Of a stretch of DNA of 64,000 nt, positions 8,971-18,712 are shown in pieces. The notes under the pieces are model-generated. The model saw only the letters and a list, made by a program, of their open reading frames with translations, searched no databases and was not told the origin of the DNA. The stretch is from Chloroflexota bacterium (GTDB lineage: Bacteria > Chloroflexota > Anaerolineae > Aggregatilineales > Phototrophicaceae): contig JAPOSR010000039.1 of assembly GCA_026709625.1 (NCBI GenBank), forward strand, positions 45,649 to 109,648, in the 5' to 3' direction. Every line of letters begins with the position of its first letter. The first letter of the stretch is position 1. Made by a program: the position numbers and the translations under genes.

Positions 8971-9004
8971 AAAAATAGAGCCGAGCATGCGCCAGGCTCG
9001 GCTC
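8971..9004 (-). terminator. Intrinsic terminator between secY and adk
   Basis: Perfect 9-bp inverted repeat GAGCCGAGC (8978-8986) and GCTCGGCTC (8996-9004) around a 9-nt loop. Read on the minus strand, the hairpin is followed directly by TATTTTT. It begins 26 nt past the secY stop and would end or attenuate the S10/spc transcript before adk-map. Confidence 0.85.
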
Positions 9005-9029
9005 CAGGTTTGAAATGACTCGTCCGCGA

Positions 9030-10376
9030 CTAGCGCATAAAGCCTTCGTAATTGCGCATGACCAACTGCGCTTCCAGCTGGCGCATGGTGTCGATGACCA
9101 CGCCGACCACGATGATCAAACCCGAGCCGGAGATAACCAGCCCGGCATTGATGACCGCGCCGCCCGCCGATGCCTCCAGCGGAAAAATGATGCGATTGAC
9201 CAGATCAACCACGCCGGGGATGATGGCGATGACACCCAAGAAGAACGCGCCCACAAAGGTGATGCGCCGCGTCGTCGACTTGATGAAATCTTCGGTGCGC
9301 TTGCCGGGGCGGATGCCCGGGATAAAGCCGCCATTGCGCTGCAAGTTCTCAGCCAGGTTTTGGTTGCCCACCATGACCTCCGCATAGAAGAAGGTGAAGC
9401 CAACCGTCATCAGGAAGAAAGTGCCCCAATACAGCAAGCCCTGCTGGTTGCCGAAGGTCGTCTGGATGGTATTGCCGACCGCGCCGGGCGGGAACAGACT
9501 GGCGATGATGGCGGGAAAGGTGATGATCGACTGGGCGAATATCAGCGGGATCATGCCCACTGGATTGACGCGCAGGGGAATGAAGCTGTCTTGCTGGGCA
9601 AATTGCCGGTTGCCGCGCACACGCCGCCCGTATTGAACCGGCACGCGGCGCACGCCTTCTTGAATCACCACGACAGCCAGCACGCTGAGCACCGTGATGA
9701 CGATAAAGAGCGCCAGGTTGTATAGTGTTCGGTCGGGCTGCTGCGTCAAAAGCTGGATCAGGTTCTGGGGGGCTTGCGCGACAATGCCAGCGAAAATGAT
9801 GATGGAAATGCCGTTGCCGATGCCCTGCTCGGTGATCAGTTCGCCCAGCCAGATAGCGAACATCGTGCCCGCCGTCATGGTCGTCAGCACTGATACAGTC
9901 AGCAAAATGTTGCTGCCGATGCCAAAGCCGAAGCCGGGAATAATCTCCGCGCCGGTGCCAGTCGCCAGATTGAAAATGCTGATCTGCCCCAGCGCCTGCA
10001 AGACCGCCATGGGGATAGACACAAAATAGGTATAGCGCTGGATCTTTTCTTGGCCGCCCGGCTCGCGTTGGATTCGCTCCAGCGCCGGCACGATGGGCAC
10101 CAGCAACTGGAAGATGATGGAAGCGGTGATATAGGGGTAGACGCCATTGGCGATGACGCTGAAGTTGGCGACCGCCCCGCCCGAAAGCAGGTTCATCACC
10201 TGGATCAAGTTGCCCGCGCTGCTGCCGCTTTCGAAGACCTGCCGCAGCACACTCCGATCGACACCCACCACCGGCACATGCGCGGCGAATTGGTAGACGA
10301 TCAAAATGAAGGTGGTAAACAGCAGCTTGTTGCGCACATCGGGCAAGCGCCAAGCGTTACGCAATGCTTGTATCAT
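9030..10376 (-). CDS. secY: Preprotein translocase subunit SecY
   Basis: 448 residues with ten hydrophobic segments. The N-terminal RNKLLFTTFILIVYQFAAHVPVVGVD, the plug/TM2 region GGAVANFSVIANGVYPYITASIIFQLL, LGELITEQGIGNGISIIIFAGI and the C-terminal VMRNYEGFMR tail are all canonical. It forms the membrane channel with SecE and SecG, neither of which is here. It follows rplO and is followed by an intrinsic terminator. Confidence 0.98.
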   Translation of the reverse strand: MIQALRNAWRLPDVRNKLLFTTFILIVYQFAAHVPVVGVDRSVLRQVFESGSSAGNLIQVMNLLSGGAVANFSVIANGVYPYITASIIFQLLVPIVPALERIQREPGGQEKIQRYTYFVSIPMAVLQALGQISIFNLATGTGAEIIPGFGFGIGSNILLTVSVLTTMTAGTMFAIWLGELITEQGIGNGISIIIFAGIVAQAPQNLIQLLTQQPDRTLYNLALFIVITVLSVLAVVVIQEGVRRVPVQYGRRVRGNRQFAQQDSFIPLRVNPVGMIPLIFAQSIITFPAIIASLFPPGAVGNTIQTTFGNQQGLLYWGTFFLMTVGFTFFYAEVMVGNQNLAENLQRNGGFIPGIRPGKRTEDFIKSTTRRITFVGAFFLGVIAIIPGVVDLVNRIIFPLEASAGGAVINAGLVISGSGLIIVVGVVIDTMRQLEAQLVMRNYEGFMR

Positions 10377-10413
10377 CAGATCGTGTCCTCGTCACTCAGT
10401 CGCCGGGATCTGG

Positions 10414-10947
10414 TTATGCCGGGTCAGCCTCGCCATACAGTCGCTGCAGGTCAACCTTGCGCAGCCGTTTGACCGTTGCGCGCGCGCCAGTCACTTTCAA
10501 GGCATGGGCATGGGCAGAGCCGCCAGCCGCTTCGATTTTTGCGGCAGCGCTCTTGGTGAACTTGTTGGCATGCACGTCCAGCTTCTTCGCCAGTTCGCCG
10601 CGCCCCAACACCTTGATAGGCTCGTCGGCATCGCGCACCAAGCCAGCCGCTGCCAGCGCCGCGCCATCGACCACAGCGCCATCGTCAAAGCGGGCTTCGA
10701 GCAGATCCACATTCACTTCTTGGAAGACAATGCCAAAGATGTTGGTGAAGCCGCGTTTGAAAGGCAGACGCCGCACCAAAGGCAGTTGTCCGCCTTCAAA
10801 ATAGGGGCCTTTGCCGCCGCCGCTGCGCGCGCCTTGTCCCTTGTGGCCGCGCCCGGCGGTCTTGCCTCGCCCGGCGGCGATGCCCCGGCCGACGCGTCTG
10901 CGCCGGCGTCTGCTGCCTTTGTCGGGCTTCAAATCATGCAATCTCAT
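10414..10947 (-). CDS. rplO: 50S ribosomal protein L15
   Basis: 177 residues. The glycine/arginine-rich N-terminus ([21 protein letters not shown]) and [18 protein letters not shown] are diagnostic. It is longer than E. coli L15 by about 30 residues, mainly at the C-terminus. The ATG overlaps the rpmD stop (ATGA). Confidence 0.97.
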   Translation of the reverse strand: MRLHDLKPDKGSRRRRRRVGRGIAAGRGKTAGRGHKGQGARSGGGKGPYFEGGQLPLVRRLPFKRGFTNIFGIVFQEVNVDLLEARFDDGAVVDGAALAAAGLVRDADEPIKVLGRGELAKKLDVHANKFTKSAAAKIEAAGGSAHAHALKVTGARATVKRLRKVDLQRLYGEADPA

Positions 10948-11144
10948 GTCTCGACCTCTTCTACAGCCACCAAATGGCTGACCTTGGCGATCATGCCACG
11001 AATTTGCGGCGCATCGCCGATGAGCACCGATTGGCGCATTCGCCGCAAGCCCAAGGATTTGACAGTCGCTTTCTGGCGGCTATTATAACCGATCGGGCTT
11101 TTGACCAAGGTTACCTTCAGCAGCTTGCCAGCGCGCTCAGGCAT
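10944..11144 (-). CDS. rpmD: 50S ribosomal protein L30
   Basis: 66 residues from ATG 11142-11144 ([20 protein letters not shown]). The [32 protein letters not shown] core is L30. The start overlaps the end of rpsE by 8 nt and the stop overlaps the rplO start, so the three genes are translationally linked. Confidence 0.96.
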   Translation of the reverse strand: MPERAGKLLKVTLVKSPIGYNSRQKATVKSLGLRRMRQSVLIGDAPQIRGMIAKVSHLVAVEEVET

Positions 11145-11700
11145 TGTCGGCTCCTTCGCGGCGGCGCTCCCAGAATGGCGCGACTTCGTAGGGACGTTTG
11201 CCACGCATCTCGGCGATTCGCGCGGCGCTGCGCAGTTGCTTAAGCGCATCCAGAGCCGCCATCGTGACATTCAGCAAGTTGGCGCTGCCTTGGCTTTTGG
11301 TCAAAATGTTGCGCACGCCGACCACCTCCAGCACAGCGCGAACGCCGCCGCCAGCGATGACGCCGGTGCCGGGCGCAGCCGGCTTCAACAGCACGCGCGC
11401 CCCGCCATGCCGCCCGATTACGGTGTAGGGAATGGTCGTGCCCGACAGGGCGACCGTCTCGATATTGCGGCGCGCCCGCTCTGAGGCTTTGCGGATGCTG
11501 TCGGGCACAGCCCGCGCCTTGCCAATGCCGATGCCGACTCGACCTTTGCTGTCGCCGACGACGACGACGGTTCGAAAGGCGAAGCGCCGTCCGCCCTTGA
11601 TTACCTTTGCCACGCGGCGGATATCCACCACGCGCTCGTCAAATTCATCGCGTTCTTCGTCGCGGTTGCGACGCGAATCACGTCTTCTGCGATCTGCCAT
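11137..11700 (-). CDS. rpsE: 30S ribosomal protein S5
   Basis: 187 residues. A charged Arg/Asp/Glu-rich leader (1-25) precedes the S5 double-stranded RNA-binding domain ([27 protein letters not shown]). The C-terminal half has [22 protein letters not shown]5 helps decoding fidelity and the mRNA entry helicase. Confidence 0.98.
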   Translation of the reverse strand: MADRRRRDSRRNRDEERDEFDERVVDIRRVAKVIKGGRRFAFRTVVVVGDSKGRVGIGIGKARAVPDSIRKASERARRNIETVALSGTTIPYTVIGRHGGARVLLKPAAPGTGVIAGGGVRAVLEVVGVRNILTKSQGSANLLNVTMAALDALKQLRSAARIAEMRGKRPYEVAPFWERRREGADNA

Positions 11701-11714
11701 CTGCCAACTCCCGC

Positions 11715-12089
11715 CTAAACTTGCAATCCGGCTTCGCGGGCAGCCTGCGCAACAGCCGCCACCCGTCCGGTGTAGGTAAATCCGCCGCGGTCAAACACAA
11801 CGACATGGATGCCAGCCGCCTTTGCCCGCTCGGCAACTGTCTGTCCGACCAGTTTTGCCGCTTCCAGCTTGCTGCTGTCGCCCAGTTGCGGCGCCAGCTC
11901 GCGGTCGATAGTCGAACACGCGACCAGAGTGCGCCCCGCAACATCGTCAATGACCTGCACAAACATGTTGCGGTTGCTGCGATACACGCTCATGCGCGGG
12001 CGCGCAGCCGTGCCAGAGATTCGTCTGCGCACGCGCCGATGTCGTCTCTTGCGCGCCAAAACTTTTCTGCGACCCTTAATATCTGCCAT
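11715..12089 (-). CDS. rplR: 50S ribosomal protein L18
   Basis: 124 residues. The [35 protein letters not shown] segment and the C-terminal [21 protein letters not shown] are L18, which binds 5S rRNA. It lies 27 nt after rplF and 14 nt before rpsE. Confidence 0.98.
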   Translation of the reverse strand: MADIKGRRKVLARKRRHRRVRRRISGTAARPRMSVYRSNRNMFVQVIDDVAGRTLVACSTIDRELAPQLGDSSKLEAAKLVGQTVAERAKAAGIHVVVFDRGGFTYTGRVAAVAQAAREAGLQV

Positions 12090-12116
12090 CGTTCCAATTC
12101 CTCGTTTCGCGGTCGG

Positions 12117-12665
12117 CTAGCGTTTGCCGGCTTTGCCCGCTTTGCGCCGCACATATTCGCCCAGATAGCGCACGCCTTTGCCCTTGTATGGCTCGGGCGG
12201 CCGCCAGCCACGTATATCCGCAGCAACTTGTCCGACCACCTGCTTGTCGATGCCGTCGACATGGATGAGAGTGCCCCGCGAATCTTTTGGCACATCAAAG
12301 GTGATATTCGCAGGTGGCTCGACGATGACCTCGTGCGAATGTCCCAGCCTCAGCTGCAAATTGCTGCCTTGCAGGGTCGCCTGATAGCCGACGCCTTGGA
12401 TCTGCAGGGTCTTGCGATAGCCGCTGGAAACACCCTCGACCATGTTGGCGAGCAGAGCGCGCGTCAATCCGTGCAGGGCTTTGTGATGCCGCTGGTCAGA
12501 CGGACGAGCAACAATGATGCTGCCATTCTCCTGGCAGATGGCCATATCGGGGTTGAAGTCGCGGCTCAATTGACCTTTCGGACCACTGATCGTGACGCTG
12601 TTGCGGTCGATGTGGACAGTGACCTTGTCGGGCAGCACGACCGGCTGCTTGCCTATGCGTGACAT
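12117..12665 (-). CDS. rplF: 50S ribosomal protein L6
   Basis: 182 residues, normal length. Starts MSRIGKQPVVLPDKVTVHI and has the second-domain VDGIDKQVVGQVAADIRGWRPPEPYKGKGVRY near the C-terminus. L6 sits near the sarcin-ricin loop. It is 17 nt after rpsH. Confidence 0.98.
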   Translation of the reverse strand: MSRIGKQPVVLPDKVTVHIDRNSVTISGPKGQLSRDFNPDMAICQENGSIIVARPSDQRHHKALHGLTRALLANMVEGVSSGYRKTLQIQGVGYQATLQGSNLQLRLGHSHEVIVEPPANITFDVPKDSRGTLIHVDGIDKQVVGQVAADIRGWRPPEPYKGKGVRYLGEYVRRKAGKAGKR

Positions 12666-12682
12666 TGCGCTTCCCTCCCCGC

Positions 12683-13096
12683 CTACCAGATGTAGCAGAG
12701 CACTTCGCCACCGACGCCATCGCGCCGCGCTTGCTGGGCGGTCATTACGCCTTTTGGCGTGGTGACGATGGCGATGCCAGTGCCGCTGAGCACAATAGGC
12801 AGCTCGCGCCGCTTGCGATACACGCGCCGACCTGGTTTGCTGATCCGCCGCAGCTGCGTGATGACTGGCTGTCGGTCGCGCCGGCTGCCGATGTATTTGA
12901 GTTGAACGTTGATCAAAGGCACGGGACTCTCATCACCGATGCTGAATTCGTGGATATAGCCCTCTTCCTTGAGGATGCGGGCGATCTCCACCTTAATGTT
13001 GGATTTGGGCACGATCACTTCGGGCTTGCCACGAACCAAGGCGTTGCGGATGCGCGTCAGCATATCGGCAATGGGATCGTTGGTAACATTAGACAC
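12683..13096 (-). CDS. rpsH: 30S ribosomal protein S8
   Basis: 137 residues. Begins with the DPIADMLTRIRNALVRGKPEV segment of S8 and ends GVMTAQQARRDGVGGEVLCYIW, the conserved C-terminal 16S-binding region. S8 is the spc repressor in E. coli; no target site was identified here. Confidence 0.98.
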   Translation of the reverse strand: MSNVTNDPIADMLTRIRNALVRGKPEVIVPKSNIKVEIARILKEEGYIHEFSIGDESPVPLINVQLKYIGSRRDRQPVITQLRRISKPGRRVYRKRRELPIVLSGTGIAIVTTPKGVMTAQQARRDGVGGEVLCYIW

Positions 13097-13109
13097 GATA
13101 ACCGCCCTC

Positions 13110-13292
13110 CTACCAGCTCGCCTTTACAACGCCGGGAATCTCGCCTTCCAGCGCCATTTCGCGGAAGCAGATGCGACATAGGCCAAAACGCCGGATATAG
13201 GCGCGCGGACGCCCGCATACCTTGCAGCGGTTGCGCACACGCACCGGGTATTTGCGCCGCTCTTCCCGATACTGCATACATTTCTTTGCCAT
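13110..13292 (-). CDS. rpsZ: 30S ribosomal protein S14, type Z (zinc-binding)
   Basis: 60 residues from ATG 13290-13292. The short length and the two knuckles RCKVCGR and LCRICFR define the zinc-containing S14 form, common in Gram-positives, Thermus and Chloroflexota and unlike the ~100-residue zinc-free form. The C-terminus [11 protein letters not shown] is canonical. Confidence 0.97.
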   Translation of the reverse strand: MAKKCMQYREERRKYPVRVRNRCKVCGRPRAYIRRFGLCRICFREMALEGEIPGVVKASW

Positions 13293-13302
13293 AGGTTCCC
13301 CT

Positions 13303-13845
13303 CTAATTCCCCTGGAAAGGCATGCCGAGCAACGCCAGCAAACGCCGCCCTTCCTCATCAGTCTTGGCGGTGGTCACGATAGAGATTTCCATCCCGCGCA
13401 CCTTGTCGATCTTGTCAAAGTCGATCTCTGGGAAGACCAGCTGCTCACGCAAGCCGACCGTGAAGTTGCCGCGGCCGTCCAGTTTCGCGGGTACGCCTCG
13501 AAAGTCGCGGATGCGCGGCAGCGCGATATTGACCAGCCGGTCATACAGCGCCCACATCCGTTCGCGGCGCAATGTAACCTTGGCACCGATCGCCCTGCCC
13601 TCGCGCAGCTTGTAAGTGGCGATACTCTTCTTGGCACGCGTCACCACCGGCTGCTGGCCCGTGATCGTCATCAGGTCTTGCACCGCGCCATCCAGCGAGC
13701 GCGGCTCGTCAATGGCTTCGCCAACGCCGATATTCAGCGTAATCTTGCTGATGGTCGGCACCTGCATGCGGTTGGTATAGCCGAACTCCTGCGTCAAGGT
13801 CGGCACGACCTCTTCAACATAGCGGGTGTACATGCGGTTTTCCAT
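13303..13845 (-). CDS. rplE: 50S ribosomal protein L5
   Basis: 180 residues. Contains [18 protein letters not shown], the [22 protein letters not shown] stretch and [40 protein letters not shown], all characteristic of L5, which binds 5S rRNA and the P-site tRNA elbow. It is 18 nt after rplX. Confidence 0.98.
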   Translation of the reverse strand: MENRMYTRYVEEVVPTLTQEFGYTNRMQVPTISKITLNIGVGEAIDEPRSLDGAVQDLMTITGQQPVVTRAKKSIATYKLREGRAIGAKVTLRRERMWALYDRLVNIALPRIRDFRGVPAKLDGRGNFTVGLREQLVFPEIDFDKIDKVRGMEISIVTTAKTDEEGRRLLALLGMPFQGN

Positions 13846-13863
13846 GGTATCGCCTCGCCCAGG

Positions 13864-14190
13864 TTACTCGATATCTCTGCCGCTTTTTTTGCTATAGCGC
13901 ACCTTCAAGCCAGCGCTGTTTATGCGATAGCCAACGCGCGTGCGCTCATCGCTGTGCGGGCAGACCAGCATCACATTCGACAAATGGAGCGGTGCCTCGA
14001 ATTCGATGATCTGGGCGGGGATCTGCTGCCCGCCGGGGCCGGGGCGCGCCTTTTGATGCCGCTTCAAAATGTTAACGCCATTGACAATGACGCGGTTCTT
14101 CTTCACCAAAACACGGACGACTTCGCCGCGCAAGCCCTTGTCGCGTCCGGCGATCACCTCGACCGTGTCCCCTTGCTGCACTCGTTGCAT
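13864..14190 (-). CDS. rplX: 50S ribosomal protein L24
   Basis: 108 residues. The KOW motif is near the N-terminus (GDTVEVIAGRDKGLRGEVVRVL), followed by NGVNILKRHQKARPGPGGQ and a short C-terminal part. It is an early 50S assembly initiator. It lies 14 nt after rplN. Confidence 0.97.
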   Translation of the reverse strand: MQRVQQGDTVEVIAGRDKGLRGEVVRVLVKKNRVIVNGVNILKRHQKARPGPGGQQIPAQIIEFEAPLHLSNVMLVCPHSDERTRVGYRINSAGLKVRYSKKSGRDIE

Positions 14191-14204
14191 GTGGCTGTCC
14201 TTTG

Positions 14205-14576
14205 TTACAAAGTCTCGGGCGCAAGCGAGACGATCTTCATGAATCCCTTGTCGCGCAGCTCACGCGCCACCGGTCCAAATACTCGCGTCCCACGCGGGTT
14301 TTCCAGGTCTTCCGCTAGCACCACCGCGGCGTTGTCATCAAAGCGAATGGTCGAGCCATCGGCGCGGCGATATTCCTTGTGCGTGCGTACGATTACAGCG
14401 CGCACCAACTCGCCTTTTTTGACAGCGCCGCTGGTCGACGCCGATTTGACCGTCGCCACCACGATATCGCCGACATGGCCGTATTTGACTCGCGAGCCCC
14501 CCATGACGCGGATAACCAGGATCTCCTGCGCGCCACTATTGTCGGCGACTTTCATGCGCGATTCTGTCTGAATCAT
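14205..14576 (-). CDS. rplN: 50S ribosomal protein L14
   Basis: 123 residues, standard length. [47 protein letters not shown] and [26 protein letters not shown] are textbook L14. It is 41 nt downstream of rpsQ and opens the spc half of the cluster. Confidence 0.98.
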   Translation of the reverse strand: MIQTESRMKVADNSGAQEILVIRVMGGSRVKYGHVGDIVVATVKSASTSGAVKKGELVRAVIVRTHKEYRRADGSTIRFDDNAAVVLAEDLENPRGTRVFGPVARELRDKGFMKIVSLAPETL

Positions 14577-14617
14577 CGGTTTGCTCTCTCCGTTCTTGCA
14601 GCGCGCCTGCGCCTAGC

Positions 14618-14878
14618 TCAGCTATCCAGTTCGGGCGGCGCTTCCAGCACAGTCTCGACCACCCAGCGCTTGCGTTTGCTGATGGGGCGACTCTGCACGA
14701 TGCGCACCAGCGCGCCGATGCCAGCGCCGGTCTCGTCATGCGCCATCACCTTTTTTGTGGAGGTGACGACCTTATGATAGACCGGGTGCATCTTGCGGTT
14801 TTCGATGGCGACCACGACTGTTTTTTGCATCTTGTCGCTGACAACCGTGCCCACCAGGCGCTTGCGGTTATTCGGCAT
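14618..14878 (-). CDS. rpsQ: 30S ribosomal protein S17
   Basis: 86 residues from ATG 14876-14878 (MPNNRKRLVGTVVSDKMQKTVVV). The OB-fold core with RKMHPVYHKVVTSTKKVMAHDE matches S17. A start 45 nt upstream inside rpmC would add a non-conserved segment and is not used. The chosen start still overlaps the rpmC end by 11 nt. Confidence 0.97.
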   Translation of the reverse strand: MPNNRKRLVGTVVSDKMQKTVVVAIENRKMHPVYHKVVTSTKKVMAHDETGAGIGALVRIVQSRPISKRKRWVVETVLEAPPELDS

Positions 14879-15095
14879 TGCTTCCTCCTTGCCCAACCAG
14901 TTCCGCAGCCAGTTCGCGCTCACGCAGGGCAGTTTTCAGCCGAGCGATATCGCGCCGGGCTTTGCGGAACAACGTGGTGTCTTGCAACTCGCCCGAAGCC
15001 TGCTGGATGCGATAAGTATACATTTCGACCTTAAGGTCTTCGATCCGATCAAGGATGGCATCATCGGACAATTCGCGGATTTCGTTCATATACAT
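14868..15095 (-). CDS. rpmC: 50S ribosomal protein L29
   Basis: 75 residues, two helices, with NEIRELSDDAILDRIEDLKVEMY and the conserved LFRKARRDIARLKTALRERE. It binds near the exit tunnel and is part of the docking site for SRP and trigger factor. The ATG overlaps the rplP TGA in an ATGA junction. Confidence 0.96.
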   Translation of the reverse strand: MYMNEIRELSDDAILDRIEDLKVEMYTYRIQQASGELQDTTLFRKARRDIARLKTALRERELAAELVGQGGSNAE

Positions 15096-15529
15096 CAGTT
15101 GACCTCCCGTCCGGAGATCGGGTCAAAACGCTTGACAAACTTGGTTTTGATCGGCAGCTTGTGCGCGGCGAGGCGCAGCGCTTCACGGGCATCAGCTTCA
15201 GGAACGCCGCTCATTTCAAACAAGATGCGACCTGGCTTGACGACGCAAACCCACTTCTCGACCGAGCCTTTGCCTTTGCCCATGCGGGTTTCGGCGGCTT
15301 TTTGGGTGACCGGCTTGTCAGGGAAGATGCGGATCCAAACTTTGCCGCGCCTGCGAATATAACGCACCATAGCGCGGCGGCAGGCTTCGATCTGTCGGCT
15401 GGTGACCCAACTGGGCTCCAGCGCCTGCAAGCCATAATCGCCAAACTGCACGACAGCGCCACGGCGGGCTTTGCCACGCATGCGACCGCGCATCTGTTTG
15501 TTGTACTTTCTGCGTTTGGGCATCAACAT
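15095..15529 (-). CDS. rplP: 50S ribosomal protein L16
   Basis: 144 residues from ATG 15527-15529 ([19 protein letters not shown]); a second ATG lies two codons on. [49 protein letters not shown] is highly conserved L16. It organises the A-site region of 23S rRNA. Longer upstream readings would run into rpsC. Confidence 0.97.
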   Translation of the reverse strand: MLMPKRRKYNKQMRGRMRGKARRGAVVQFGDYGLQALEPSWVTSRQIEACRRAMVRYIRRRGKVWIRIFPDKPVTQKAAETRMGKGKGSVEKWVCVVKPGRILFEMSGVPEADAREALRLAAHKLPIKTKFVKRFDPISGREVN

Positions 15530-15560
15530 GGTTGCCGCTCTCCTCGTTTTCCCGCAACCG

Positions 15561-16256
15561 CTAGTTGCGGCGGCGTCTGCCATCGGGCTGGCTGCTGCGT
15601 TGCGCGCCGGTGCTGAACGGGTCTTCGCCTGGCAAGATGTCGCCCTTGTAAATCCAGACTTTGACGCCGATTTGTCCAAAGGTTGTCAGCGCCTCGGAAA
15701 AACCATAATCAATATCGGCGCGCAGGGTGTTGCGGGGCACGCGCCCATCAAAAAGCCATTCGCGCCGCGCCATGTCCGAGCCACCCAGCCGCCCGCTAAC
15801 TTCGATGCGAATGCCGCCCGCGCCTTGACGCATCGCTTGCATGATCGCGCGTTTCATCGCCCGGCTGTGGCCAATGCGCCGCACCAACTGGCTGGCAACA
15901 TTGTCCGCCACCAGTTTGGCATCCAGGTCGGGCTTGTCGATCTCGCTGACTTCGACTTTGACAGTCTTACCGGTCATGTCTTGCAGCTGCTGGCGCAATT
16001 CTTTGACCGCTTCGCCCTTGCGCCCGATAATCAAGCCGGGACGCACGGTATTGATGGTGATAATGACCAGATTGGGTTGCCGTTCGATTTCAATGCGCGA
16101 AACGCCGGCGCGCGTCGTCTTCTGGCGGATGAACTTGCGAATCTGCCGGTCTTCCATCAGCAGGTTGACAAACCGCTCGCCCTCTGCATACCAGCGGGCA
16201 TCCCACTCGCGGATGACTTTAAGACGAAAGCCTTTTGGATGAACCTTGCGACCCAT
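15561..16256 (-). CDS. rpsC: 30S ribosomal protein S3
   Basis: 231 residues from ATG 16254-16256, which overlaps the rplV stop by one base (TAATG). [25 protein letters not shown] starts the protein. The KH domain has [20 protein letters not shown], and the C-terminal domain has [14 protein letters not shown] short Ser/Arg-rich tail follows. S3 forms part of the mRNA entry helicase. Confidence 0.98.
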   Translation of the reverse strand: MGRKVHPKGFRLKVIREWDARWYAEGERFVNLLMEDRQIRKFIRQKTTRAGVSRIEIERQPNLVIITINTVRPGLIIGRKGEAVKELRQQLQDMTGKTVKVEVSEIDKPDLDAKLVADNVASQLVRRIGHSRAMKRAIMQAMRQGAGGIRIEVSGRLGGSDMARREWLFDGRVPRNTLRADIDYGFSEALTTFGQIGVKVWIYKGDILPGEDPFSTGAQRSSQPDGRRRRN

Positions 16257-16606
16257 TAGTCTTCTTCCTCTCGTTCTGCCACCATCACCCACAGGTGCGC
16301 TGTACGTTTCAAACGCGGCTTGTAACGGCCGCGCGCGCCAGCCTTGAAGCGCTTTAGTGTCGGACCATCGCCGGCGTAGATTTGCGAAACATACAACTCT
16401 TCGCGGTTGAGGTCGAAGTTGTTGACTGCGTTGGCCATCGCCGAATTTAATGTTTTGCTGACGATATCTGAACCCTTTTGGGGCATGAATCGCAGCACGA
16501 CCAGCGCTTCTTCGGCATCCATCCCGCGCACCTTGTCGCAGACCAGCCGCAGCTTTTGTGGCGATATAGGCAGGTAGCGGGTAATCGCTCGCACTTCCAT
16601 CGGCAT
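16256..16606 (-). CDS. rplV: 50S ribosomal protein L22
   Basis: 116 residues. RYLPISPQKLRLVCDKVRGMDAEEAL and the tunnel-lining hairpin region GDGPTLKRFKAGARGRYKPRLKRTAHLWVMV identify L22. The tip of that hairpin is a known macrolide-affecting site; no unusual insertion is visible. It lies 5 nt after rpsS. Confidence 0.98.
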   Translation of the reverse strand: MPMEVRAITRYLPISPQKLRLVCDKVRGMDAEEALVVLRFMPQKGSDIVSKTLNSAMANAVNNFDLNREELYVSQIYAGDGPTLKRFKAGARGRYKPRLKRTAHLWVMVAEREEED

Positions 16607-16611
16607 CGTCC

Positions 16612-16881
16612 CTATCGTCTGCTATCAGTGATATGACCACGGAAGGTGCGAGTCGGCGCGAATTCGCCTAATTTGTGCCCCACCATGTTCTCGGTGATGT
16701 AGATGGGCACATGCCGGCGCCCGTCGTGCACGGCGATGGTGTGCCCGACCATCTGCGGAAAGATGGTGCTGGCGCGGCTCCAGGTGCGGATGACCACTTT
16801 TTTGTTCTGTTGGTTGAGCCGATCGACCTTTTCCAGCAGCTTGGGCTGGACAAAGTAGCCCTTCTTTAGTGAGCGTGACAT
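16612..16881 (-). CDS. rpsS: 30S ribosomal protein S19
   Basis: 89 residues. [70 protein letters not shown] spans nearly the whole S19 consensus. It contacts the A-site finger in the 30S head. It follows rplB by 18 nt. Confidence 0.98.
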   Translation of the reverse strand: MSRSLKKGYFVQPKLLEKVDRLNQQNKKVVIRTWSRASTIFPQMVGHTIAVHDGRRHVPIYITENMVGHKLGEFAPTRTFRGHITDSRR

Positions 16882-16899
16882 GCAGGTGCCTCCTGAAGA

Positions 16900-17733
16900 T
16901 TACCGGCGCTTGCCGCGGCGGCGAATAATAAATCGGCCGGTGCGTTTGTTGCGCCGCGTGCGAACGCCCAACGCTTTTTTGCCCCAGGGCGTCTTGGGCG
17001 CAGCCATGCCGATGCCGGTTTTGCCCTCGCCGCCGCCATGTGGATGACTAGCGGGGTCCATCGCTGTGCCGCGAACAGTCGGACGCCAGCCCAGCCAACG
17101 CCTGCGGCCAGCCTTGCCCAGCTTGACATTGCCATGCTCGGCATTGCCCACCTGCCCGATGGTAGCGCGGCAGCTGCCCAGGATCATGCGCATCTCGCCA
17201 CTGGGCAGGCGCAAGGTCACATACTTGCCTTCGGCTGCCAAAATTTGCGCCGAAGTGCCGGCGCTGCGAGCGATCTGCGCGCCTTTGCCAGGCCGCATTT
17301 CGATATTGTGCACGACTGTGCCCAAAGGGATGTCCTTGAGCGCGCGGCTGTTGCCCGGACGCAGGGCGCTCATCTCGCCATTGCCGACTGTATCGCCGAC
17401 CGATACGCCCATCGGCGCGATGATATAACTCTTCACGCCATCTTCATATTGCAGCAAGGCGATGCGAGCCGAGCGGTTGGGGTCGTATTCGATGGCGATG
17501 ACCTCGGCGCGGCAATCTTCTTTGTCGCGCTTGAAATCAATCAGCCGATAACGCCGCTTGTGCCCGCCGCCACGATGCCGGACCGTGATGCGCCCGGTAT
17601 TGTTGCGACCACCCTTCTTGCGCAGCGCGCGCGTCAGTGAACGCTCGGGCTTGCTCTTGGTGATCTCCTCGAAGGAGAAGCCGGTCATGTCGCGGCGACC
17701 GGGCGATGTGGGTTTGTATACCTTGATCGGCAT
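16900..17733 (-). CDS. rplB: 50S ribosomal protein L2
   Basis: 277 residues, normal length. The N-terminal [25 protein letters not shown] and the C-terminal [14 protein letters not shown] carry the universally conserved histidine region near the peptidyl transferase centre. It is required for subunit joining. Confidence 0.98.
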   Translation of the reverse strand: MPIKVYKPTSPGRRDMTGFSFEEITKSKPERSLTRALRKKGGRNNTGRITVRHRGGGHKRRYRLIDFKRDKEDCRAEVIAIEYDPNRSARIALLQYEDGVKSYIIAPMGVSVGDTVGNGEMSALRPGNSRALKDIPLGTVVHNIEMRPGKGAQIARSAGTSAQILAAEGKYVTLRLPSGEMRMILGSCRATIGQVGNAEHGNVKLGKAGRRRWLGWRPTVRGTAMDPASHPHGGGEGKTGIGMAAPKTPWGKKALGVRTRRNKRTGRFIIRRRGKRR

Positions 17734-17746
17734 CGCTCATGCTCCC

Positions 17747-18049
17747 CTAGACATTAAAGAGTTCAATCGTCACGCCCTCTTCCAGTGTGACAACCGCTTT
17801 TTTCCATTGCCGCGAGCGGATGTAGGCGTTGCGCCCACGCCGGCCGCGCTTGGCTGGCATCACCATGGTGTTCACCTTGACGACTTGGCCATCCAGGTCA
17901 AAGATCTCTTCAACCGCTTCTTTAATCTGGATCTTGTTGGCTTTGCCCGCCACTTCAAAGACATATTTGTTTTCCAATTCCGCAATCAAGGTCGACTTTT
18001 CTGTGATGACCGGGCGGCGGATAATGTCGTAAATATGCAGCTCAGCCAT
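17747..18049 (-). CDS. rplW: 50S ribosomal protein L23
   Basis: 100 residues from ATG 18047-18049 (MAELHIYDIIRRPVITEKSTL). KYVFEVAGKANKIQIKEAVEEIFDLDGQVVKVNTM and KRGRRGRNAYIRSRQWKKAVV are L23, the main docking site for trigger factor and SRP. Its start overlaps the rplD stop by 8 nt. Confidence 0.97.
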   Translation of the reverse strand: MAELHIYDIIRRPVITEKSTLIAELENKYVFEVAGKANKIQIKEAVEEIFDLDGQVVKVNTMVMPAKRGRRGRNAYIRSRQWKKAVVTLEEGVTIELFNV

Positions 18050-18680
18050 GGTATTTCTCCTTGCCCCACAGGCTTTTGACGACATCCAGCGCTGCCAGCG
18101 GCATGATGACCTTGTCGTACTTCAGCAGGTCGCGGATATTCAGATAATTGACAACGATGCTGTGCGCGTTCGCCAGATTGCTGACGCTCTTGCGCACCGT
18201 CTTCTGCTCTGCGGTTACGACGACCAGCGCCGATTGCTCGCCGACCAGCGATTCAATCAACTGGCGCATCGACTTGGTATTTGGCGCGTCCATCGCCAGC
18301 TTATCCAAGAGAATCAGCTGTTCATCGCGGATTAAAGCGCTTAATGCAGAACGGATGGCACCTTGGCGCATTTTGCGAGGCATCTTTTTCGAATAATTGC
18401 GCGGTTTGGGCCCGTGCGCCAAGCCGCCACCGACAAAAATGGGCGCGCTTTGAGCGCCATGACGCGCGCGGCCGGTGCCCTTTTGCCGATACCACTTGCC
18501 GCCAGTCGCGCGGATCTGCCCGCGAGAGCGCGTACTATGCGTGCCTTGACGGGCATTGGCCATCTGCCGGACAAATGCCTGGTGCATCAAGCCCACATTG
18601 ATCTTGGTTTCAAATACATCGGGCGGCAGCTCGACCTGCGAAACTTCTTGCCCGGCGCTGTTCATGACTGGAAACTGCAT
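18042..18680 (-). CDS. rplD: 50S ribosomal protein L4
   Basis: 212 residues from ATG 18678-18680 (MQFPVMNSAG), chosen because AGGAG lies 8 nt upstream; an ATG two codons earlier is too close. The tunnel loop QGTHSTRSRGQIRATGGKWYRQKGTGRARHG is the L4 hallmark. In E. coli L4 represses its own operon; no leader target is evident here. Confidence 0.97.
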   Translation of the reverse strand: MQFPVMNSAGQEVSQVELPPDVFETKINVGLMHQAFVRQMANARQGTHSTRSRGQIRATGGKWYRQKGTGRARHGAQSAPIFVGGGLAHGPKPRNYSKKMPRKMRQGAIRSALSALIRDEQLILLDKLAMDAPNTKSMRQLIESLVGEQSALVVVTAEQKTVRKSVSNLANAHSIVVNYLNIRDLLKYDKVIMPLAALDVVKSLWGKEKYHG

Positions 18681-18712
18681 TGCCATAACTCCTGTAATGT
18701 CGCGTTGCTGGC

